Origin: Humulus lupulus
Taxonomy: Eukaryota > Streptophyta > Magnoliopsida > Rosales > Cannabaceae
Direction of reading: 5' to 3'
Assembly: GCF_963169125.1 (NCBI RefSeq)
Contig: NC_084794.1
Location: 153,832,858-153,896,857, forward strand
Length of the DNA stretch: 64,000 bases
The notes under the pieces were generated by a model. The model saw only the letters and a list, made by a program, of their open reading frames with translations. It searched no databases and was not told the DNA's origin. Positions within the stretch are counted from its first letter, which is position 1; the number at the start of each line of letters is the position of its first letter. Made by a program: the position numbers and the translations under genes. This document shows, piece after piece, positions 11,382 to 21,661 of the stretch.

Positions 11382-13070
11382 ATGGAACCAATTGCTAATC
11401 ATGTTGATGGAAATGTTGTGCCTGAAAAAACTTTGCTTGACTATTTTGCACCTATTTCATCTAATGCTCCTTCATGTATCATTCTTCCTACAACTTCTAC
11501 TGCCCATTTTGAGCTTAAACCATCAATCATTCAATTGTTGCCATCTTTTTATGGGTTAGATAGAGAGGATCCTTACATGCATGCCAAATATTTCTTAGAA
11601 ATTTGCTCAACATTTAAATTTCAAATTTTTTCTGATGAGTCGGTCAAACTAAGATTGTTCCTTTTTTCATTAAAAGAAAAATCAAAAGCTTGGATGAATT
11701 CCCTTCCCACGGGGTCTATAACTACATGAGATCAACTTTATAATAGATTCTTGCTGAAATTTTTTCCTATGTCTAAAACTGATAGTCTAAGGAGAGAAAT
11801 CTTCGAGTTTTTTCAAAAAGATAATGAAGAGTTTTATGAATGTTGGGAAAGATTTATTATTAAAATGTCCTCATCATGGTTTTGAAAAATAGAGACTTGT
11901 AAAATATTTTTATGATGGTTTGACTCCCTCTAATCGTCAAATGATTCAATCTATGCATACTGGAAATTTTTTAAAATTTCAAGGACAAGAGGCTTGGGAC
12001 GCCCTTGAAGATTTATCTGTCAATTCACAACAATGAAATTATTTTGATCCTAGGTCTAGGTCAACTAATTCACCAAAAAGATGAGGAGGGTACGAAGTTA
12101 AGATGAATTAGACTTAAGAACATCCTTAGACAAATTAGCAAGAAAAGTAGAAGCTTTAGCCATAAGCCAAACTATAAACTCTCCAGTACAACCAATAAAA
12201 AATGTTTGTTCTATATGTTCTAGTCATTGCCATAATGCCCAATCATGTCCTTCCTACCAAGAAGTCTTTTATGAGGAGGCCAGTGCTCTTCATGCTTATG
12301 GGAAACCAAATGATAGCCCATTTTCATCCACCTACAATCCAAATTGGAGAAACCATCCAAACTTTTCATGGAGACAAAACCAACCTCAAATGAATCAAGG
12401 GCACCAATACAACACGCAAAACCAAACTCATGCCCCACAAAATCAACCATATCCTCAACAAAGGAAATTTTCCTTAGAAGATACTTTACAACAATTTATG
12501 CAATCCACTAAACAAATCCTACAAAATCAATCTCATTCAATTACCAAACTCGAGACACAAGTAGGACAACTCGCTACTGCTTTAGCTGATAGAGAAAAAG
12601 GAACATTCCCTAGTCAACCTATCCCAAATCCAAAAGGTCAATATGAGATAGGAAAGTCTAGTCATAACGGAGAAGTCAAATCAATTTCAACTCTTAGGTT
12701 CGGAAAGAACATTGTCAAACCCGATTACATACCCGAGGTTGAAAAAGAAAAGAGTCAGCCTTCTAGCTCTAATGCCAATGACTCTTCAAACAAGGAAACC
12801 CCAATCCATCCTTTCATTCCAAAAGCCCCATTCCCACAAAGATTACTTCCAATTAAAAAAAGCAGCCAATATAATGACATCTTAGAAGTTTTTAAACAAG
12901 TTAGTATCAATATCCCTTTCTTAGATGCCATTAAAAAAATTCCTGCCTACTCTAAATTTTTAAAGGATCTTTGTACGGTTAAAAGAAACACTAATGTTCC
13001 TAAAAATGCGTTTTTAACTGAACAAGCTAGTTCTATTATTCAATATAAGAGTCTTGTTAAATATAAAGAT
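11382..13070 (+). pseudogene. gag of Athila element 1
   Basis: I placed the start at ATG 11382. The frame to 11729 carries the Athila gag core (FYGLDREDPYMHAKYFLEIC, then a Lys-rich block and WMNSLPTGSITT). It is then broken by stops and frameshifts between about 11727 and 12130. A CCHC knuckle CSICSSHCHNAQSC lies at about 12203-12244, followed by the Asn/Trp-rich NPNWRNHPNFSW stretch. A long Gln-rich C-terminal part runs from 12390 in open frame. Gag forms the capsid particle; this copy cannot produce it whole. The gene leads directly into protease. Confidence 0.85.
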
Positions 13071-13713
13071 CCTGGGTGTCCCACAATTTCATGCATTATT
13101 GGTGATCATTTTATTAAAAAGGCTTTACTTGATTTGGGTGCTAGTGTGAATTTATTTATTCTGTTTATAAGCAACTTGATCTTGGTGAACTAAAACCTAC
13201 CTCTATAACTCTTCCATTAGTCGATCGTTCTGTAAAAATTCCTAGAGGCATTATAGAGGATGTTTTGATAAAAGTTGATAAATTTTATTTTCCTGTTGAC
13301 TTCATTGTTCTCGATACTCAACCTGTGGAAAATATGCATGCTCAAATTCTTATCATTTTAGGTAGACCATTTTTAGCTACATCTAATGCAATCATTAATT
13401 GTCGTAATGGTATTTTGAAATTATCTTTTGGAAATATGACTGTTGAATTGAATGTTTTTAATGTTGCTAAATCTGTTGAGTGTGAGGAGGTGCATAAAGT
13501 TAACATGATAATTAGTATCTGTGAAAATGATGGAAATGACTTACTTGACTTTTGTGAAAAATACTTTGGTATGAGCTTGCTTGTTGATGATTCTAATAAT
13601 GATGCGAATTCTTTGCTAGAGTCTATACCTTTAAATGAAACCAAAGTTGAACCTTTTTCATCCTTAGATCACGTTCAATCAATTTCCGAGTCTCCAAAAT
13701 TAGACCTTAAACT
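13071..13713 (+). pseudogene. Aspartic protease of Athila element 1
   Basis: The active site is DLGASVNL at about 13132. A frameshift near 13158 moves the rest to another frame, from 13190 to 13729. The second conserved block, ILGRPFLATSNAI, is at about 13350-13388. Athila proteases use D-L-G-A rather than D-S-G-A, so the active-site triplet is intact here; the frameshift is what disables it. A further frame change at about 13714-13729 leads into RT. Confidence 0.8.
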
Positions 13714-15210
13714 TTGCCAGAAAGTTTAAAATATACTTTTCTAGGAGAGTCTGAAACCTTACATGTTATCATAGCATCCTCTTTAGATAAAGAACAAGAA
13801 GATAATTTGTTAGATGTCCTTAGAAAACATAAAGAAGCCATAGGTTGGACCATTGGAGACATTAAAGGAATTAGCCCATCTATATGTATGCATAGAATCC
13901 ATCTAGAAGAGAATGCTAAAACCTCTCAGGAATGTCAAAGAAGGTTAAATACAAATATGAAAGAAGTGGTTAGAGAAGAGGTAGGTATCATTTACCCTAT
14001 TTCTGATAGTCAATGGGTTAGTCCAGTTCAAGTTGTACCTAAGAAGTTTGGGATCACAGTTGTTGAAAACGAGAAAAATGAATTAATCCCTACTAGAGTA
14101 CACATGGGGTGGAGAGTGTGCATTGACTATAGAAAGCTAAATAATGTTACTAGAAAAGACCATTTTCCATTACCCTTTATTGATCAAATGCTTGAACGTT
14201 TAGCTGGCCATGCATATTATTGCTTTCTAGATGGGTATTCGGGATATAACCAAATCCTCATTGCCCCAAAATATCAAGAAAAGACTACATTTACATGCCC
14301 TTTCGAAACTTTTGCCTATCGTCGCATGCCTTTTGGATTATGCAATGCACCTGTGACTTTTCAAAGATGTATGATTTCAAATTTTTTTGACATGGTTGAA
14401 AGATTTCTTGAAGTGTTTATGGATAACTTTTCTGTGTTTGGTTCCTCCTTTGATGAATGTTTGCACCATCTTTCACTTGTTTTGATTCGTTGCAAAGAGA
14501 AAAACTTTGCGCTTAACTGGGAAAAATGTCATTTTATGGTTAAAAAGGGAATTATTTTAGGTCATGTAATCTCATCTGAGGGAATAGAAGTTGATAAAGC
14601 AAAAGTTGATCTTATTTCAAAACTTCCCCCACCTAAAACTGTGAAAGAAATTAAATCATTCTTAGGCCATGCCGGTTTCTATAGAAGATTTATAAAAGAC
14701 TTTAGCAAAATTTCTCGGCCTTTATGCCATTTACTTGGAAAAGAAAATGCTTTTGTCTTTGATAATAATTGCCATGTTGCCTTTGAAAAATTAAAAAAAT
14801 TGTTGACTACTGCACCCATTATTCGACCTTCTGATTGGAAAATACCCTTTGAATAATGTGTGATGCTTCTGATTATGCTATAGGTGCTGTCTTAGGACAA
14901 AGACTTGAAAAAATACCTAATGTAATTTACTATGCTAGCAAAACTTTAAATGATGCTCAATTAAATTATTCCACAACTGCGAAAAAATTGCTTACTGTTG
15001 TTTTTGCATTGGAGAAATTTAGATCTTATTTGTTAGGGTCTAAAATTATTGTTTATTCTGATCATGCTGCATTAAAATATCTCTTATCGAAAAAAAAATG
15101 CTAATTCTTGTTTAATCCGTTGGGTCCTGCTTTTATAAGAATTCGACTTAGAAATACGTGATAAAAAGGGATCTAAAAATGTTGTTGCTGATCATTTATC
15201 TAGACTAGTT
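13714..15210 (+). pseudogene. Reverse transcriptase and RNase H of Athila element 1
   Basis: A 380-codon open RT block runs from 13714 to 14856, with the RVCIDYRKLNNVTRKDHFPLPF motif at about 14116 and MPFGLCNAPVTFQRC at 14326. The catalytic dyad reads FMDN instead of FMDD: the AAC codon at 14424-14426 replaces the second Asp, which should abolish polymerisation. RNase H starts in a new frame at 14856 (CDASDYAIGAVLGQ) after loss of about one base in the TAATG junction. It shifts again in the poly(A) run near 15090, and the DHLSRL end is recognisable at about 15190. Confidence 0.85.
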
Positions 15211-15219
15211 GTTAAAACT

Positions 15220-16571
15220 ATGCATGACTCCACTCCTATCACTGAAACTTTTCCTGATGAACAATTGATGCATGTTTCTTCCTTGCCTTGGTATGCTGAT
15301 ATTGTTAATTATTTGGTCACTAAAGAAATACCATCTCATTGGTCTAAGCATGATAAATCTAAATTTTATTCTGAGGTAAAAAAATTTATTTGGGATGATC
15401 CTTACTTGTTTAAATACTGCCTTGATAAAATAATTAGAAGATGCATTCCAAATTGTGACCAATCTAAAATCATATCTTTTTGTCACGATCATGCATGTGG
15501 AGGACATTTTAGTGGTAAGAAAATAGCTGCTAAAGTTTTACAATGTGGTTTTTATTGGCCTACTATCTTTCATGATACATATGTTTATTGTAAAGCTTGT
15601 GAACGTTTCCAAAAGTTAGGAAGTTTAACTAAATGAAACATGATGCCTTTAAATCCTATTCTTATTATTGACATATTTGATGTTTGTGGCATTGATTTTA
15701 TGGGACCATTTCCTAACTCTTTTGGTAACCTTTATATTCTTGTTGGAGTTGATTATGTGTCTAAATGGGTTGAAGCTATTGCATGCCACACTAATGACCA
15801 TATAGTTGTGTTTCGGTTTTTGAAAGAAAATATATTTTCCCGTTTTGGTTCACCACGTGCTATCATTAGTGATAATGGTACACACTTTTGTAATAAGCCA
15901 TTTGAACATTTGATGAAACAATATGACATTACACATAAAGTCTCAACACCATATCACCTACAAACTAGTGGTCAAGTCGAAGTGTCTAATAGGGAAGTTA
16001 AGCACATTTTAGAAAAAACTGTGAATCCAACTACGAAAGATTGGTCCTTAAGACTCACTGATGTGTTATGGGCGTATCGTACTGCGTACAAAATGCCCAT
16101 TGGCATGTCACTCTACAGACTTGTGTATGGGAAGGTGTGCCACTTACCTGTGGAGTTAGAACATAGAGCCTTTTGGGCAATTAAGCAGTTAAACTTTTCT
16201 TTAGACAAGGCATGTGAGAAAATAAAACTTCAATTGAATGAGCTAGACAAAATTAGGAATGATGCATATGACTATTGAAAAAAATATAAGGATCGTATGA
16301 AATTTTACCATGACAAAAATATTTTTCTCCAGGTCAGAAAGTCCTTTTATACAACTCTCGTTTGCATTTATTCCTAGGAAAATTACGCTCCAGGTGGACC
16401 AGTCCTTATATTGTTCGAGTTGTTTTTCCACATGGAGCTATCGAAATTGAAAATCCTAACAATGGTGATATTTTTAAAGTTAATGGAAAAAAATTAAAAC
16501 CATTTTTAGAATTAAAAACCGATGAAATTGATGAAATCCACCTTGAGGATCCTATTTACCAAGTTATTTGA
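15220..16571 (+). pseudogene. Integrase of Athila element 1
   Basis: The HHCC zinc module lies at about 15484-15610 (CHDHACGGHF to CKACERF). The catalytic Asp is in GIDFMGPF near 15691, the second Asp in SDNGTHF near 15869, and Glu in [10 protein letters not shown] near 15976. Breaks are TGA at 15634-15636, TGA at 16276-16278, and a frameshift near 16325. The C-terminal part continues in another frame to 16571 with LRSRWTSPYIV and VFPHGAIEI, typical of the Athila integrase tail. The gene ends pol; no further long frame follows. Confidence 0.85.
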
Positions 16572-17349
16572 TTGCTTGAAATTACTCTTGGTAACTTGTG
16601 TTTATGTGTTTTGTGTGTTTATTTTTGTGTGCTTGTTTTCATATTTACTTTTGTGTGTTATACTTTTTGTTAAAGTGTTTCCTGCTCTCTTGTCGATGCA
16701 CCACAATGAGGTACGACCATTCTAAACTCTAACATCTTGTAAATTTTAATTTATATTTTAACACATTGAGGACAATGCTTAAATTAAGTTTGGGGGTAGC
16801 GAGTTTAATGGTTGTTTACCATTCATTATGTTAAATATGAGGGTAGAATTATGTTAAGTTTGCTTTGAAAAAAAAATTAATTAAATATATATATATTGTT
16901 TTACTGTGTTTTGTTAACAATTTTTTTTATTAAATATAAAAAAAGGGTTCTTCTTCATAAAAAAAATATATTTGGTGATATTTTTCATTTTCAATCATAA
17001 AAATCTTGATTGAGTTTGAGTTTAATTCTCTTAAAAATATGAATAATTTTTAAGCTTTGTCTTTAATTATTGGGTCAATTTTGCTTGTAACAAAAATTAC
17101 ATTTTTCATAACAATAACACTTTTATTTCCTATAAGTTTAAGTAAAAAATAATTTTAATGAAAACCTCTTTGTAATAGTAAAATTGACAATTTAATTAAT
17201 TACATAAGTTTAACTTTTATCCATAATATTTTTTGAGAACTATTGTCATTGTGAAATTTTTGAGAAAATATTTTTTATATCACCAATAAAAAATGTGTGT
17301 TTAATTTTTCTTTTGCTTGAGGACTAGCAAAACTTTAACTTTGGGGGTG
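16572..17349 (+). other. Post-pol region of Athila element 1 with two polypurine tracts
   Basis: This is AT-rich DNA without a credible gene; the 67-codon frame at 16522-16725 is low-complexity. A tract AAGTTTGGGGGTAG is at 16786-16799. A second tract AACTTTGGGGGTG at 17337-17349 abuts the 3' LTR. An additional internal polypurine tract after pol is a known Athila feature. No envelope-like protein is visible between them. Confidence 0.75.
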
Positions 17350-19253
17350 TGATAACTCTACAAAATAGAGTTATTTTACCACATTTTTTATGCTAATTGT
17401 TGCTTAGTCTTTGAGTTTTTAAGTAACTTATTAAGTTTTTAAGTAATTTTGAATTTATTAGTCATATTATAATTTTTTAGATTTTTATATGTTTTTATAG
17501 ATATTTTATTATAATTTGTTATAGTTTACTCATTTGAAATTAGTATTGTTAAGTTAGAAGTAAAAATATGCAATTTTGAGCTTAAATGTTTAAGTAAATT
17601 AAGTTTTAATTAATATTGTCATGGAACTTTTGTTATATATTTTATTATTGAAAATATTTAGTTTTAATTTAATTTATGTTTGTTTTATAGGAAATTTGTT
17701 GTATTTTATTTGCTCTTGAAAAGCAAGAAGAATGATGAAAAAAGTGGCATTTTTGTGAAAAACAAAGGAAATTGGCCTTTGCCCAACCAGGCCCGCTTGC
17801 CCTCTGCCCAACTTCGGCCCAGCACCGGGCCCGAGCCCACTCCTTCTAGCTGCTAACCCCCACGTCTGGGCCTTCCCCTCTCCAACAACCCACCTGATGC
17901 TTCAGCTGCCAGCTGTACACCACCCATCTCCAGCACCCCACAGGCCTGTGCCCCAGCTCTTCCGCCTGTTCCAGCCAGCAGCTTCCCAGGCCCAACACGC
18001 GCCAGGCCCAGCAACCCATCTCAGCTACCAGCCGTACACCACCTCAGCCCAGTAGCCCACCACATGCCTGACACCTCCTCCCTGCCAAAACAGCTGCCTT
18101 TTCCCCATTTTGAGCCCAACAATTGCATTTTTGTACCTTTGTCCCCTATGTCTAAAATGCCATTTTTTATCCAATTTTTCTACAATATTTTACCCAAAAT
18201 CATCATCACCCTACAATTTACCCATACTTGTCATATTATTATTGATTTAATTAATCTAATCAATTTAATTAATTTAAATTGATTATTTTAATAATCTCAT
18301 TTTTGGCTATAAATATGTAATTTCAAGACCATTTTGGGGGTGCTTAATTTTTGGTTACCATCTTCTTTCTACCATTCTCTCTTCCATTTTGAGTTTTTTC
18401 AAGAGCATTTTCAAGTATGCATTTTTTTTGTTTTGTATTTTCTATTATAGTTATGCACTTCTAATCTTTTTCATAAGATTATTAAGATCATGATGAAACA
18501 ACTTGTAACTAGATAATATTTATGTTGTATGTTAATTTCACTTGTAATGCAACAAAGTTTATGGATTTTTCTTCTTCACATTTGTCTTTCATCTTTAATA
18601 TCTCATATTTTGGATTGTTAGATAATGTGTGCTTTGTTCTTTATTTTGCAAAACATAACATTCTTTGTGTAAGATGTGTCATTAAATTGTACACATCCAA
18701 TGCTTAGAACAAAAATATTATGTTTTGCCTTATAAATAATGTTATTTGATTTTTTGTTATTTCATTAGGTTGATTCACATTAAATACTTTGAAATTATAA
18801 TTTTTGAAAAGTGAAGAAAAATCCTATCTTTTTAGAAGTAATTTGTGCTTAAAATTATAAATCTATTTGGAAAATGATAGTTTGACTTATTTTAACTATC
18901 ACTAAAACTCGGGATTCAATATACTAATAAGTATTATTAAACTTACATTTTGTGGATTATAGTATCTTAATATTCTTTCCTTTTAATACTTATTTTCAAA
19001 TCATTATTGGTTTATTTTTATTCTCTTAAATATCTTTATTTTAAATCTTTTATTTTATGTTCATGATATTAAATCTCATCAATTTTTGGAGCTAGGTTAG
19101 TATTTATTAATTTTGGTTTAAAATAGTTTTCTTTTTTATTTTAGACAACTCCTTTGGGTTCGATCTCGTGCTTACACGAACACTGTATTTCATATATGAT
19201 TCGTGCGCTTGCGAGTTATAAATTTTTAAAACATACCCGTTTTGGGCCCATCA
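17350..19253 (+). repeat. 3' LTR of Athila element 1
   Basis: The repeat is 1904 bp, from TGATAACTCTAC to GGGCCCATCA, with TGAT/ATCA ends. It is confirmed by the independent copy at 43947-45837. It holds a GC-rich segment at about 17770-18080 (a Pro/Ala-rich pseudo-frame, not a gene) and a conserved end region near 19150-19215 with TTCGTGCGCTTGCGAG. A hairpin TAACTCTA/TAGAGTTA lies at 17353-17373. Confidence 0.9.
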
Positions 19254-19541
19254 CCTAGCACCTAGGAGATCACGGGTCTAGCACCCAGAAGATCAACATG
19301 CCTAGTACCTAGAGGGTCATCAGGCCTAGCACCCAAGCTCTAAAGGGTCATTAGGCCTAGCACCTAAGTCTCATAGACCAATTAAGACTTAGTGTTTTTC
19401 CGAAAGTTTCAATCGTGCATCATCAACCATGATCTAGAGAAACAATGAGAAGACCCATGATCTCATAATCATGGGGAAGTGGACATGTATCTACACTCCA
19501 AATGGTCGTGTACTAAACCACGATCCCAGTCTTGTTGATCA
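19254..19541. repeat. Short degenerate repeats around CCTAGCACC
   Basis: About five copies of CCTAGCACC or close variants (at about 19254, 19279, 19302, 19327 and 19358) are spaced 22-31 bases apart, each followed by AGATCA- or GGTCAT-like sequence. The rest, to 19541, is unique-looking and holds no gene. I cannot assign it to a known element. Confidence 0.55.
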
Positions 19542-20669
19542 TGTAACAGCCCCTGGGTACTAAAGGACCCAGGTCTTCATTTAGGAAGATGATTCTGGGA
19601 CATATATCTTTTGGAGGGGAAACTTTGGGCAAATTTGTGATGAGTGAACTCTCCAGTTCATCTTTGTAATGGTCAATCGAGTGATTCAATACTAAAGACT
19701 AAGTGGATTAGCTTAATACTGTTTACTAGAACAAGGCTGAACCACTATAAATTTCTATGTGTTTTGTTTAGATATTTGTACTATATCGTATATTTATATT
19801 TATCTCGTTCAAAAGGTGTCGTATACCGTACATATGACCGTTGGTCAATTTCACAGGTCAACATAGGGCTTTAGAGTTTCGGGTTTGGGAGAGAGAGTGG
19901 AAAAGAAAGTGTTTTCTTGAGAGAAACAATTTGTGAGAAAATGATTGACATTGTAAGAGAACAATGATTATGGTTTAACTTGTGAGTGGGGTAAGGCTCT
20001 TACTCTACCCCTAGGGTATGTGTCCTAGGCTCTTGAGAGCCCTAGGCATAGCCTTGCCACCCACCACACTCGCTCTCCTCCCTTGGAAAAGCCCTTTATG
20101 CCCTTGCTCATTTTTACCTCTCTCCTTAGACACTCAAGGGCCCTATGGTAATTTTACTTATCTAAAATTCCCTAAAATTTTACCCTATAGTTTTAAATAT
20201 CTCCATGCTTAATTAATTAAATTAAATGTGACCTAAAATAAAATTTTTCACGTATCACATAATTTTGGTAATTTTATCAAATTGACCCAAAATGCCCTTA
20301 GAGATCTGAGCAAGAAATTCTCATCCTTAAGCCTGGTTGATTGGAATTCAAACCTTAATCAATGTTTCATAAATTTATTGGCTCGACTATAAAGTCCTAG
20401 TTTCCAGAAAAAATTAATATTTTTTATGCCATAGTATTTACTATTTTATTTAATCCGAGATTTTTTTTCCCATTAGGGTTTACTCCTTGGTTCGAGACCA
20501 AATCTTTCTTTACATAAAGCTAGTTCCTTCAACGGATCATCACAACGGCTATAAAAATTCATGAATCATCACAAATTCACATAATATCATTTATCAAAAC
20601 AATATTCCACATAGTTCTTCATCGGCTCCAACTGGCTGCTAGCGTGTGTTCAAAACACGGGACTTTACA
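19542..20669 (-). mobile_element. Putative antisense Ty3-type LTR, unassigned
   Basis: The segment is bounded by TGTAACAGCCC at 19542 and GGGACTTTACA at 20669. It therefore reads TGTAAAGTCCC to GGGCTGTTACA on the minus strand, with LTR-like TG/CA ends and a CT-rich tract on that strand near 19880-19930. The flanking pentamers GATCA and ATATT do not match, and no second copy is in the window, so boundary and orientation are uncertain. There is no gene inside. Confidence 0.4.
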
Positions 20670-21225
20670 ATATTTGTTCTGGAAAGTATCAAAATAATGG
20701 ATGAACTTGAATGACACAAGTAGATAATCTTGTTAGATTATGTTTTGTGAATAGCATATGAAAGTGTTATTTTCCTTGCATGACAATTGTGAATTGAAGC
20801 TTAAAATGGAATTCTTAAACTTCATTAGCATAAGAATATTTTTAATTAAGTGAAAGAATTAATACCATAGGATTTAGGAAAGTTCTATGAACTTATTTTG
20901 AATTCTTCTTAACTTTGGGATTTTCGTTGCAGCAAAATGTACAAGTCACTTAACATAGAGCAATTTAATAATTCAAGCTCATTTCAACCAATTGATTTCA
21001 TCTCACTTTTAGATTGGTATTTTACTTTATTTTTAATTGATCTCAATTTGTGGTAGTTTAAAAAAAAAAAAAAATTTGGTTACCATTGCAATTTTTGGTA
21101 GTTAATTTGTGCATTTAGTTTTAATTTGCTATCGCTGTGGATACGGTCTTGAGTACTTATCACTTTATTACTTTTTTTGTGACTGTGTACATTTGCACAT
21201 TATTGATCAAATCATATCACAACAA
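20670..21225 (+). repeat. 5' LTR remnant of Athila element 2
   Basis: This sequence precedes the primer binding site and ends ATATCACAACA. The stretch from 21130 (TGTGGATACGG, then a run of TTATCACTTTATTAC) resembles Athila LTR ends. The true 5' boundary is unknown; 20670 is where the neighbouring LTR-like segment stops. There is no gene, and a poly(A) run lies at 21060-21074. Confidence 0.55.
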
Positions 21226-21229
21226 GTTT

Positions 21230-21247
21230 TGATGCCATTGCCGGGGA
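21230..21247 (+). other. Degenerate Asp-tRNA type primer binding site
   Basis: TGATGCCATTGCCGGGGA matches the usual Athila primer site TGGCGCCGTTGCCGGGGA except at three positions, all G to A or C to T changes. Confidence 0.8.
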
Positions 21248-21354
21248 TTGAAATTAGAATTTTGTGTATTATTTATTACTTTGCAATTTTTTATTTTTAT
21301 TTTGCACTAATCTTGTTTTCTTGATCTTGTGCTTTGCTAGATTTATTCTCTTGC

Positions 21355-21661
21355 ATGAACGAGCATCAAGACTTTGAGATAGCACCTATTGAACATGAAA
21401 TTGAACACAAATTTATAAGAAGACTAAGGGAACAACGGGCTCAACTTCACCTTGCAATGGCTAAAGAAGGTGAAGGGGTTGATGAGATTCAAACTCAACC
21501 CATGCTAAATGCGGGTGTTGAAGTTGCCAATAATGCATTCCAATGCTTTTAATGCTATTTTTATGGCCGACGATAGAGAGAGGGCCATGAGGGAGTACGG
21601 TGACCCAATGTTTACTGAGCTGAATCCTGACATTGTTAGTCTTGAAATTCAAGCAGCTCAG
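21355..21661 (+). pseudogene. gag of Athila element 2, N-terminal piece
   Basis: ATG 21355 opens a frame with the Athila gag N-terminus (IRRLREQRAQLHLAMAKE). A frameshift near 21540 moves it to the frame carrying MADDRERAMREYGDP and LEIQAAQ. It stops abruptly at 21661, where the antisense Ty3 LTR begins. The next recognisable gag codons at 25913 belong about 130 residues further on, judged from the family's usual gag layout, so sequence is missing. Confidence 0.75.

Larger units (their letters stand above)
10549..19253 (+). mobile_element. Athila-type Ty3 element 1 (5' LTR not in window)
   Basis: The order leader, gag, protease, RT, RNase H, integrase, long post-pol region and 1.9-kb 3' LTR, together with the protein motifs, is that of the Athila lineage. 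The 5' LTR and primer binding site are missing, either displaced leftwards by the antisense LTR ending at 10548 or deleted. Five or more frameshifts and several stops break the coding region. No envelope-like frame is visible after pol. The 3' flanking pentamer is CCTAG (19254-19258); its partner would lie left of the window. Confidence 0.85.
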
